DNA of 5,029 nt from assembly GCA_902792495.1 (NCBI GenBank), contig CADBAC010000125.1:1-5029 (forward strand). Reading direction: 5' to 3'. The notes under the pieces are model-generated. The model was not told where the DNA came from and did no database searches. It saw nothing but the letters and a program-made list of their open reading frames with translations. Of the stretch, positions 1-5,029 are shown in pieces; the stretch's first letter is position 1; each line of letters begins with the position of its first letter. The position numbers were made by a program, and so were the translations under genes. Source of the stretch: Ruminococcus flavefaciens (GTDB lineage: Bacteria; Bacillota; Clostridia; Oscillospirales; Ruminococcaceae).

Positions 1-119
1 ATTTCTTCTGTGGCCTCGGCTGTAGTTTCAGCTGAAGTTTCGGTAGTTTCCGTTGTTTCTCCGGAAGTTGTCCCCTCTGTGGTAACTTCTGTTACCTCAG
101 CAGTTGTGGTCTCCTCCAC
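1..119 (-). repeat. Thr/Glu-rich low-complexity tail of the propeller protein
   Basis: Residues 781-819 consist almost entirely of Thr, Glu, Ser, Ala, Val and Gly (VEETTTAEVTEVTTEG and onwards). This is typical of flexible linkers or stalks in exported proteins of cellulolytic and gut Clostridia. Since it follows the propeller, a further domain or wall-associated segment may lie beyond the left edge. What follows cannot be seen here. Confidence 0.7.
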
Positions 120-2459
120 TCTGTCGCCCTCGCTGAAAATGAGGTCATCGGTGATGCTGATATCATTGATATCGGCTGCGATGAATCTTGCCCCCGAGAG
201 AACGTAAACGTAGTCGCCGATGTACATTGCACGGTTCACCATGAACTGATCGTAGTAGTCGTTGTTTTCGGCTTCGATAGTGCCTTTCTCCACGAAATGG
301 CCGTCCTCATAGGAGAAGAACATGAACTTGTTCTCATACTTCCAGTTTCCGTTGACTTCGACTTCGCACTCAACAGGGAAACCGATGAGGTTCTTTTCGG
401 GAGCGATAAGGAGTGCCTTTCTCTCCCATACTGCCTGAGAAGATACCCAGCTGTAGCCGTTTTCGTCGTCTCTGTCAAGTGACCAGAATCCCACTTCCTT
501 TAAGTTTTCGGGATCGGAGTTGTCGAACATCACCATCTTGATGCCTGTTTCTATGGCGTTCTCGTCTGCATTGACGCCGAATCCGAGAAGGAGTCCGTCC
601 TTCCACTGCTGCATATATGAGCTGTAACCGTTGATCTTGAACTCGTCAAGGATAGTCGGTGCAGTCGGGTCACTGAGGTCGATAGCAAAGAGCGGATCGG
701 TCTGTTCGTATGTTACAACGTAAGCCATATCGCCCTGGAAGCTTACGGACTTGACGGATTCAGTCTCGCCGAAGCCTTCAACGCTGCCCACAACGTTCAT
801 ATCCATATCCAGAACATAGAGGGCATTGTCACGCTTGAATGTATCTTCTGTGTACAGCCTTACCTTGTCTGAGTCGGTGAGTCTTTCCCACCAGCGTGGC
901 TTTTCGCCTTCTTCAACGGTATCACGGGTAACGGCCACACGGAAGTAACCGTTGTATTCGCTCATGGAGAACTGATCCTTCACGAAGCCGTCGATAGTAG
1001 CTGATGCCGCAGGAGCGATACCGCCTCCGCCAATGGCGATACGTGTGATATCGGTCTTGTCACCGTGGTAAACGGATGTGTAGAAATTATCGGCAGATGC
1101 ATAGAGTTCGCCCGAATAATCGGCAAGAGCCTTTTTGTCAACAGCTCTGGGAGCGCCTGATTCGTTCAGGTCAACACTGCCGATGATGGAGTAAGTCACA
1201 TATGTTATTCCTCTTGTGTCGCCCTCGGGAGGAAGAAGGATATCCTTCGGAGGGATAAGTCCGCAGTTCCCTTCAAGTCCGCAGTGCGGGATGTAGCGGT
1301 CGTAGTCATCGGGATCATCGAAAGCAGAGTAGTCGTCCGAGGTGTAATTGGTAAGGAGGTACATATTTCCGTCAGGAGCGATACGAACGTCCTTGTAGCT
1401 GCCGTCCTGATAGTAAACGTCGATAAGCTCGGGAGAATCGCCTGTGGTGTAGAATGCGGCGAAAGTAGTCTGCTTGTAGAGGTAATCGTCGGATGCGTAC
1501 CATTCCGAGAAAGTCTCGCCTATGATGACCACCATATCGTTGTAGAGATACATATCCTCAACGTAGCTTCCGCAGTAGTCAGCGCCCTCGTAGAAGGACT
1601 GTATGTCCACGGAAGTTGTATGGCTGCTGAGGAATTTTCCGTCCCTGACCTTTGCAGAGCGGAGCAGAGAGCCGTCCTCGCCGTTGATGCCACTGGTTAT
1701 GTAGTAAATGTACTTGCCGTCGGTCTTGGCGATATCGGCTTCAAGGACATCCTTTTCCTGATTGTAGGTGTCGGAGAATTCAGGCTTTTCCTCGCCGTCA
1801 GCACCGCCTATGCCTTCGATGCCGATAGAGCTTTCTTCGGCAAATGCCTCGGTTTCTTCGCCCTTGTCTGCTTCGTTGAATTCATAATCTCCGCCTGCAT
1901 TATCTTCGACAGACTGAACTGCTGAATCGTCTGCTGCATATGACTCCTCGGCTTCTGCTTCCTGAGCAAAGTCGTCGAAATTCTCGCCAGCTTCGGCAGG
2001 GATGGCTTCCTCTACTGCGTCATCAGTTATTGCACCGAATGTCTTTACGTCATCGGTAAATCTGTACTGATTCCTCTGCTTTTTCTGATTCTCCGAGGCG
2101 GTCTTCATAAGTTCGTATATCTGCGAATAATCGGTTGCGCCGCTCATGTAAGCCTGCTGAGAATAGAGTTCCATAGTCTGCTCGACTTCGGGGAGAGTTG
2201 TGGTCTCCTCCACCATCGAAGAAGTGCTGATATCACGATGGCTCTTTTCGGGCTTCACACCTTTAAGGTAAGCGTAAGAGCCTCCGCCTATGACTGCACA
2301 GGCAGCAGCTGCTGCGGCAAGGCGGCCTGCCACTGATATGCCGCTTCTCTTCTTTTCGGCATTTTTCTCATCCAGCATAGCTTTTATGTTTTCGGGTTCC
2401 AGTTCCTGCGGAACGGGTTCTTTTTCCAGCATTTCCTTTACCTTCTCATCGTTATTCAT
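1..2459 (-). CDS. Membrane-anchored beta-propeller protein, putative anti-sigma/sensor partner of the adjacent ECF sigma factor (3' end missing)
   Basis: The frame is open for 819 residues from an ATG at 2459 and runs off the left edge, so the C-terminus is unseen. Domains seen: a short charged cytoplasmic N-terminus (about 1-40) with the pattern VPxxLxPxNIxxML at 16-29; one Ala/Gly-rich hydrophobic segment (about 41-65), probably the membrane anchor; an acidic, low-complexity linker (about 70-230); a beta-propeller region (about 232-778); and a Thr/Glu-rich tail from 781. The best family marker is residues 569-598, which read VKSVSFQGDMAYVV, then QTDPLFAIDLSDP. This matches the core of the secreted C-terminal beta-propeller family (COG4880/Beta_propel), known from memory. 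The gene starts 13 bases after the sigma gene, and its Shine-Dalgarno lies in that gap, so the two are surely co-transcribed. By analogy with ECF sigma/anti-sigma operons, the N-terminus may hold the sigma factor while the propeller sits outside the cell. That role is inferred; the propeller assignment is firm. Confidence 0.85.
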   Translation of the reverse strand, partial: MNNDEKVKEMLEKEPVPQELEPENIKAMLDEKNAEKKRSGISVAGRLAAAAAACAVIGGGSYAYLKGVKPEKSHRDISTSSMVEETTTLPEVEQTMELYSQQAYMSGATDYSQIYELMKTASENQKKQRNQYRFTDDVKTFGAITDDAVEEAIPAEAGENFDDFAQEAEAEESYAADDSAVQSVEDNAGGDYEFNEADKGEETEAFAEESSIGIEGIGGADGEEKPEFSDTYNQEKDVLEADIAKTDGKYIYYITSGINGEDGSLLRSAKVRDGKFLSSHTTSVDIQSFYEGADYCGSYVEDMYLYNDMVVIIGETFSEWYASDDYLYKQTTFAAFYTTGDSPELIDVYYQDGSYKDVRIAPDGNMYLLTNYTSDDYSAFDDPDDYDRYIPHCGLEGNCGLIPPKDILLPPEGDTRGITYVTYSIIGSVDLNESGAPRAVDKKALADYSGELYASADNFYTSVYHGDKTDITRIAIGGGGIAPAASATIDGFVKDQFSMSEYNGYFRVAVTRDTVEEGEKPRWWERLTDSDKVRLYTEDTFKRDNALYVLDMDMNVVGSVEGFGETESVKSVSFQGDMAYVVTYEQTDPLFAIDLSDPTAPTILDEFKINGYSSYMQQWKDGLLLGFGVNADENAIETGIKMVMFDNSDPENLKEVGFWSLDRDDENGYSWVSSQAVWERKALLIAPEKNLIGFPVECEVEVNGNWKYENKFMFFSYEDGHFVEKGTIEAENNDYYDQFMVNRAMYIGDYVYVLSGARFIAADINDISITDDLIFSEGDRVEETTTAEVTEVTTEGTTSGETTETTETSAETTAEATEE
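102..119 (-). repeat. Copy 2 of an 18-bp in-frame direct repeat encoding VEETTT
   Basis: The 18 bases AGTTGTGGTCTCCTCCAC (plus strand) occur identically here and at 2196-2213. Both copies are in the same frame of the propeller gene and encode VEETTT with the same codons (residues 781-786 and 83-88). They flank the acidic linker and the whole propeller, 2094 bases apart (698 codons). The copies could be chance convergence in Thr/Glu-rich linkers, or traces of a domain insertion. Confidence 0.8.
2196..2213 (-). repeat. Copy 1 of the 18-bp in-frame direct repeat encoding VEETTT
   Basis: This is identical to 102-119 and lies just after the predicted membrane segment, at residues 83-88. See the partner entry. 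Confidence 0.8.
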
Positions 2460-2466
2460 AGTTAAG

Positions 2467-2472
2467 CCTCCT
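2467..2472 (-). promoter_or_regulatory. Ribosome binding site of the propeller gene
   Basis: A perfect AGGAGG on the minus strand sits 7 bases before the ATG at 2459 and directly follows the TAA stop of the sigma gene (2475-2473). It fixes the start codon and shows that the second gene is translated on its own at a high rate rather than only by coupling. Confidence 0.9.
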
Positions 2473-2982
2473 TTATGCTTCTGCGGAAAGCTCCAGGCGG
2501 AGCTTCTGTTTTATGGCTGCAAGTCTGGAACGGACGGTACTGGGCCTGGAATCGCATATCTCTGCGATCTCGCCGCTGGAATATCCGCCCAGCACCGACA
2601 TGGAGAGAAGCAGCCTTGAATCGCTGTCCAGTTTTTCGAGAGCCTCACTCAGTTCCACATTATCGTAGCTGAAATCATCTGTGAGGGAAGTGTTTTCGTC
2701 GATGGATTCGGCAGGAGCGAAATATTCTTTCTGCTTGCGTTTTATTTTGGCTGAGAGGATAGCCATTATCCAGCTGCGGAATTTTGAAGGATCGCTCAGT
2801 TTCTTTATGGAAGAAAAGGCATCCAGTACGGCATCGCTTACTGCGTCACAGGCATCGTGAGAGTTTCTGAGACTGTAGAGCGCAATGTGATACATATCCT
2901 TGTAAACCGTGGAATAAAGCCTTGCAAATGCTTCTGAACTGCCCTGACCTGCCAGTCGGACATCTTCTGAAATATCGTTCAT
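2473..2982 (-). CDS. ECF-type (sigma-70 family) RNA polymerase sigma factor
   Basis: The product is 169 residues long, the usual size for an extracytoplasmic-function sigma factor, which directs RNA polymerase to a dedicated promoter set. Region 2 covers about 16-87: the helix FARLYSTVYKDMYHIAL, a DACDAVSDAVLDAFSSI core-binding/-10 recognition helix, and FRSWIMAIL followed by a basic stretch KIKRKQK. Region 4 covers about 110-166: ALEKLDSDSRLLLSMSVLGG, then a helix-turn-helix (YSSGEIAEI, RPSTVRSRLAAIKQKL) that would read the -35 element. There is no region 1 or 3, as expected for ECF members. The ATG at 2982 is chosen because AAAGGAGG lies 8 bases upstream; the frame stays open 85 codons further but without sigma-like sequence. 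It is the first gene of an operon with the propeller protein 13 bases downstream, its likely regulator. The ECF group and target promoters cannot be told from here. Confidence 0.92.
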   Translation of the reverse strand: MNDISEDVRLAGQGSSEAFARLYSTVYKDMYHIALYSLRNSHDACDAVSDAVLDAFSSIKKLSDPSKFRSWIMAILSAKIKRKQKEYFAPAESIDENTSLTDDFSYDNVELSEALEKLDSDSRLLLSMSVLGGYSSGEIAEICDSRPSTVRSRLAAIKQKLRLELSAEA

Positions 2983-2990
2983 ATGTAATG

Positions 2991-2998
2991 CCTCCTTT
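2991..2998 (-). promoter_or_regulatory. Ribosome binding site of the sigma factor gene
   Basis: AAAGGAGG on the minus strand lies 8 bases before the ATG at 2982. It decides the start against an in-frame upstream ATG at 3237, which would add 85 residues unlike any sigma-factor region. Confidence 0.88.
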
Positions 2999-3196
2999 AT
3001 TATGTAATAGTTCTTCTCGGGGACTAATGAAGTGCCATTCTGTATAATAGGTGTCGAAAAAAGCGAAAATTGACGAATGCCGTCCAAAGAATCGTGAAAG
3101 TGAACAATAATATTTCCTCTCATTGTGGAATTTGCAAGAATACGATAGGGCAATATGTAATTTATATCTTTGGTGGACAAAATGACGGCAAAGGTG
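2999..3196. other. AT-rich spacer upstream of the sigma operon; promoter of the sigma operon not identified
   Basis: This part of the divergent intergenic region must hold the leftward promoter of the sigma/propeller operon, but no convincing -35/-10 pair could be picked by eye on the minus strand. The best weak candidates match only four of six bases in each box. A TATAAT on the plus strand at 3043-3048 lacks a usable -35. An ECF-type autoregulatory promoter is possible because its consensus is not known here. Confidence 0.5.
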
Positions 3197-3225
3197 TTGA
3201 CAAAATCTGTGATATGTTGTATAAT
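3197..3225 (+). promoter_or_regulatory. Perfect consensus sigma-A promoter driving the ligand-binding/GGDEF gene
   Basis: TTGACA at 3197-3202 and TATAAT at 3220-3225 are separated by exactly 17 bases, so both boxes match the housekeeping consensus in all twelve positions. Transcription would begin near 3232 and read rightward through about 357 bases of leader to the TTG start at 3590. Such a perfect promoter would be strong unless repressed or attenuated, so control may be exerted in the long leader. It lies inside the spurious upstream extension of the sigma frame. Confidence 0.85.
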
Positions 3226-3248
3226 AAATGTGTACAAATCGTTATTAT
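3221..3248 (+). repeat. Candidate operator: 7-bp inverted repeat over the -10 box and transcription start
   Basis: ATAATAA (3221-3227) and TTATTAT (3242-3248) are perfect inverted repeats 14 bases apart, covering the -10 box and the predicted start site. The position fits a repressor site, but both arms are A/T only, so chance is a real possibility. Confidence 0.25.
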
Positions 3249-3268
3249 GTTCTTATACTAATTCAAAA

Positions 3269-3326
3269 AATACTGACGCAGGAAAAATATGCTGACAGAT
3301 ATGATTGCCTTTTTTGGATCAGTATT
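3269..3326 (+). repeat. Leader stem-loop 1
   Basis: AATACTGA (3269-3276) and TCAGTATT (3319-3326) are perfect 8-bp inverted repeats, and inside them A5 (3283-3287) can pair with the T run at 3310-3315. The stem lies in the transcribed leader and abuts the direct repeat that brackets the large palindromic element. It is not a standard terminator, because no T run follows the stem. Confidence 0.45.
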
Positions 3327-3516
3327 GTTTATGGCAACACCGCACAAAGCTTGTGCTGAAGATGCGCCGACAGATTTTTCCGTCAGATTGTATAGAAATT
3401 CAGCAGGCATACTATCGTATGTCAAAGGATTTCTGTGCAATATGGCGAAAAATATGCAAGTAGATTCAGTGCAAAGCCGTCAGGCGGGCTTTGTGCGGTG
3501 TTGCCTTATGTTTATG
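3326..3516 (+). repeat. 8-bp direct repeat bracketing the palindromic element (candidate target-site duplication)
   Basis: TGTTTATG occurs at 3326-3333 and again at 3509-3516, immediately left of and three bases right of the terminal inverted repeats. A short direct repeat on both sides of an inverted-repeat element is what transposition leaves behind. The fit is imperfect: the left copy overlaps the repeat by one base and the right copy is offset by TTA, so the exact element ends are uncertain. Confidence 0.4.
3333..3505. mobile_element. 173-base palindromic element with 18-bp terminal inverted repeats (MITE-like or structured RNA)
   Basis: The ends GGCAACACCGCACAAAGC (3333-3350) and its exact reverse complement (3488-3505) form an 18-bp terminal inverted repeat. 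The inside also folds on itself along the same axis: 3349-3360 with 3465-3477 (one bulge, two wobbles), 3374-3380 with 3447-3453 (ATTTTTC/GAAAAAT), 3387-3399 with 3429-3441 (two wobbles), and 3408-3412 with 3417-3421 around the loop TATC. Each end can instead form a local hairpin: GCACAA/TTGTGC at 3342-3356, and CAAAGCC/GGCTTTG at 3472-3493. No transposase is encoded; overlapping open frames on both strands lack credible start signals. The traits are those of a non-autonomous miniature transposable element. A leader RNA switch between long-range and local pairings is the alternative. Copy number was not checked. Confidence 0.6.
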
Positions 3517-3548
3517 AGAATGATAAGTCCGCAAACGGCGGGCTCTCT

Positions 3549-3565
3549 TCCTGCAATGTGCAGGA
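3549..3565 (+). repeat. Small hairpin just upstream of the GGDEF-gene ribosome binding site
   Basis: TCCTGC (3549-3554), loop AATGT, GCAGGA (3560-3565) makes a perfect 6-bp stem ending 11 bases before the Shine-Dalgarno at 3577. A weaker 4-bp stem (CCGC/GCGG) sits at 3529-3541. With no following T run these are not terminators; they could affect ribosome access or be incidental. Confidence 0.35.
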
Positions 3566-3576
3566 CGACAACTTTC

Positions 3577-3584
3577 AGGGGTGA
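3577..3584 (+). promoter_or_regulatory. Ribosome binding site that selects a TTG start
   Basis: AGGGGTGA is a near-complete match to the 16S tail complement (one base short of AGGAGGTGA) and lies 5 bases before TTG at 3590. An in-frame GTG at 3581-3583 falls inside this site and has no Shine-Dalgarno of its own at proper distance, so TTG is preferred. Confidence 0.75.
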
Positions 3585-3589
3585 AAAAT

Positions 3590-5029
3590 TTGAATAAGAA
3601 GAAACGTCCGATCTGCGGAGTTGTAGCCGCAGAAGCCAACAGCATCGAGCAAAGGCAGATAATCGGCGGTATCGTAACTCAGAACCAGAAATATAATATT
3701 GATACTGTCGTTATCTCCAATATCTACAACCCGAACGTTAAGGAACAGGATCTTTTCTGTGAGAACAGGATCTATGACCTTATACTTTCCGAGGATATTG
3801 ATTCTATTATACTCATTTCAGAGTCATTCGTCAATGAGGAACTCTGGAAACACGTTGTGGATTATATCTTCAGAAAGTCAATTCCCGTGGCCGTTCTCGG
3901 AAATGTCCATGACGGCCTTGAACTTCCCAACTGCATATTCATCAATACCAGCGATACCAACGATATGGAAGATGTGACCAACCACCTCATCGAGGAGCAC
4001 GGCTTCACCGATATCCATATCCTGACAGGCTATGATTTCATAAAGGCATCACGCCTGCGTGTGGACGGCTACAGGAAAGCGCTGGAATCCCACGGCATAC
4101 CTTTTGACGAAAGCAAGGTATTCTACGGCAATTTCTGGATGAATTCGGGTGAGGATCTGGCTGTGAGATATGCCAGCGGAGAACTGAAACTGCCTCAGGG
4201 CATCGTCTGTGCCAACGACCATATGGCTTACGGCCTTATCGACAAATTCGCCGAACTGGGTATTTCCGTGCCCGGCGATGTTTCCGTTGTGGGCTATGAG
4301 TTCGTGGGCGGCAGAGAGATACATACTCCCATCCTGACCACCTATCAGCGCAACAGAAGCGAGATAGGCAGGATAGCGGCTGTTACTCTCTATAACAAGC
4401 TTTGCGGCGAGGATACCGAAATTACCGTTCCGAGAGGAAAGATCATCCACGGCGACAGCTGCGGCTGCGGCGTTAAAAAGGAACAGCTTATGGAGGAGCT
4501 GAAGCTGGCAAGAGTCAAGAAGGATTTCGAGCACTTCAACCTGTTCAATCCCCTCGACCAGAAACTGACGGATTCACGTACTCTCGATGAATTCATCTCC
4601 ACCTGCGGTTCTTTCCAGTGGCAGGTGCGCTCGGTCAACGATATAGTTTTCTGCCTCTACAAGAACTGGTATGACTCAGAAGCAGCTGCGCCGTCAGAAT
4701 TGCTGACCTGCAAGAGCATCGTTCCGTGGTCGGAAATGCAGCCTTTTGAGATAAAAAGGTACGACCTCGGCGATTTTCTCAGTAGATGGGATATCCCGTG
4801 CGTATACTATTTTACGCCAATGTTCTGCAATGACAGGATGTTCGGCTATTCCGTGCTGAAATATGACTGTCCCGACACCTACGATGATATCTACAGAAAC
4901 TGGATAAAGTCGGTATCGAACGGACTGGAATTCCTCCGCATGAAGAACGATATCAAGTACCTGACACACTGCCAGAATCTCTCCGACAGCCGTGACACTC
5001 TTACGGGTATGTTCAACGAAAACGGCATG
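3590..5029 (+). CDS. LacI/PBP1-type ligand-binding domain fused to a GGDEF domain, probable ligand-responsive diguanylate cyclase (3' end missing)
   Basis: The frame is open for 480 codons from TTG at 3590 to the right edge. Residues 6-285 form a periplasmic-binding-protein-like sensor domain of the LacI/GalR type: an N-terminal strand RPICGVVAAEANSIEQRQII and the family hallmark CANDHMAYGLIDKF...GISVPGDVSVVGYEF from residue 207. No helix-turn-helix precedes it and no signal peptide or membrane segment is seen, so it should sense a ligand, likely a sugar or sugar derivative, in the cytoplasm. A DSCGC motif (289-293) closes the domain, followed by a helical linker (295-315). A GAF-like central region follows (about 316-430), with FTPMF at 408 and FGYSVLKYD at 418-426. 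A connecting helix leads to DTLTGMFNENGM (469-480), the usual opening of a GGDEF domain (DxLTGLxNRxG). The GG(D/E)EF active site lies beyond the window, so cyclase activity is not proven. A perfect promoter and long leader lie upstream. Confidence 0.88.
   Translation, partial: MNKKKRPICGVVAAEANSIEQRQIIGGIVTQNQKYNIDTVVISNIYNPNVKEQDLFCENRIYDLILSEDIDSIILISESFVNEELWKHVVDYIFRKSIPVAVLGNVHDGLELPNCIFINTSDTNDMEDVTNHLIEEHGFTDIHILTGYDFIKASRLRVDGYRKALESHGIPFDESKVFYGNFWMNSGEDLAVRYASGELKLPQGIVCANDHMAYGLIDKFAELGISVPGDVSVVGYEFVGGREIHTPILTTYQRNRSEIGRIAAVTLYNKLCGEDTEITVPRGKIIHGDSCGCGVKKEQLMEELKLARVKKDFEHFNLFNPLDQKLTDSRTLDEFISTCGSFQWQVRSVNDIVFCLYKNWYDSEAAAPSELLTCKSIVPWSEMQPFEIKRYDLGDFLSRWDIPCVYYFTPMFCNDRMFGYSVLKYDCPDTYDDIYRNWIKSVSNGLEFLRMKNDIKYLTHCQNLSDSRDTLTGMFNENGM

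Noticed and set aside
81..96. GGTAAC/GTTACC inverted repeat
   Set aside because: This 6-bp palindrome lies inside the Thr/Glu-rich tail and simply encodes repeated EVTEVT residues; no regulatory role is indicated.
1284..1925. Plus-strand open frame of 213 codons
   Set aside because: It lies entirely antisense to the propeller gene, whose reading frame carries clear family motifs. The product is a Val/Ile-rich string typical of the reverse complement of acidic coding sequence, and there is no fitting ribosome site.
3043..3048. TATAAT as a second rightward promoter
   Set aside because: The hexamer at the -35 position is GGGACT, which does not match, and the stronger complete promoter lies downstream at 3197-3225.
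2983..3237. Upstream in-frame extension of the sigma factor by 85 codons (ATG at 3237)
   Set aside because: The extension has no sigma-factor similarity, overlaps the divergent consensus promoter, and lacks a good ribosome site, whereas AAAGGAGG precedes the ATG at 2982.
3469..3496. Intrinsic terminator at the CAAAGCC/GGCTTTG hairpin
   Set aside because: The stem is followed by GTGCGGTG instead of a T run on the plus strand, and no T run follows it on the minus strand.
3527..3589. Earlier starts of the GGDEF gene, including GTG at 3581
   Set aside because: The frame is open back to 3527 but the only good Shine-Dalgarno (3577-3584) overlaps the GTG and is correctly spaced for TTG at 3590. 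The family-like sequence also begins right after it.
3232..3589. A cyclic-di-GMP riboswitch in the leader of the GGDEF gene
   Set aside because: The gene type and long leader made this worth looking for, and a GCAAAGCC string is present at 3471-3478. However, the other conserved blocks of the class I aptamer are missing, and nothing resembling class II was seen.
3258..3597. Open frames on both strands through the palindromic region (minus 3258-3440, plus 3289-3597)
   Set aside because: Neither has a convincing ribosome site. They are explained by the palindromic element, and the plus one overlaps the start of the GGDEF gene. They are more likely translations of a repeat than genes.

Overview
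The window looks like chromosome from an anaerobic Firmicute of the Ruminococcus/Oscillospiraceae type. The evidence is mid-range GC, strong AGGAGG-type ribosome binding sites, acidic cell-surface proteins with Thr/Glu-rich tails, and a sugar-binding-domain/GGDEF fusion of a kind common in that group. The genus is inferred from style, not from a database match.

Layout: (i) Positions 1-2982 hold a tight two-gene operon read on the minus strand. The first gene is a small ECF-type RNA polymerase sigma factor (2473-2982). It is followed after 13 bases by a large membrane-anchored beta-propeller protein (start 2459, running off the left edge after 819 residues). The order, the short N-terminal cytoplasmic segment and the single membrane segment suggest that the propeller protein is the anti-sigma/sensor partner of the sigma factor. 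(ii) Positions 2983-3589 are a 607-base divergent intergenic region. It contains a perfect consensus housekeeping promoter pointing right (TTGACA, 17 bases, TATAAT) and a long leader of about 357 bases packed with inverted repeats. The most striking is a 173-base, nearly fully palindromic element with perfect 18-bp terminal inverted repeats, bracketed by an 8-bp direct repeat. It looks like a miniature transposable element or a structured leader RNA. (iii) Positions 3590-5029 carry the 5' 480 codons of a plus-strand gene. Its product has a LacI/PBP1-type ligand-binding domain without a DNA-binding domain, a central GAF-like region, and the first residues of a GGDEF (diguanylate cyclase) domain cut by the right edge.

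Taken together, the window shows two signalling modules transcribed away from a shared intergenic region: one turns an extracytoplasmic cue into a transcriptional response (sigma/propeller), the other probably turns a cytoplasmic small-molecule ligand into cyclic-di-GMP signalling. Any functional link between the two is inference from proximity only. The two largest genes are both truncated by the window edges.
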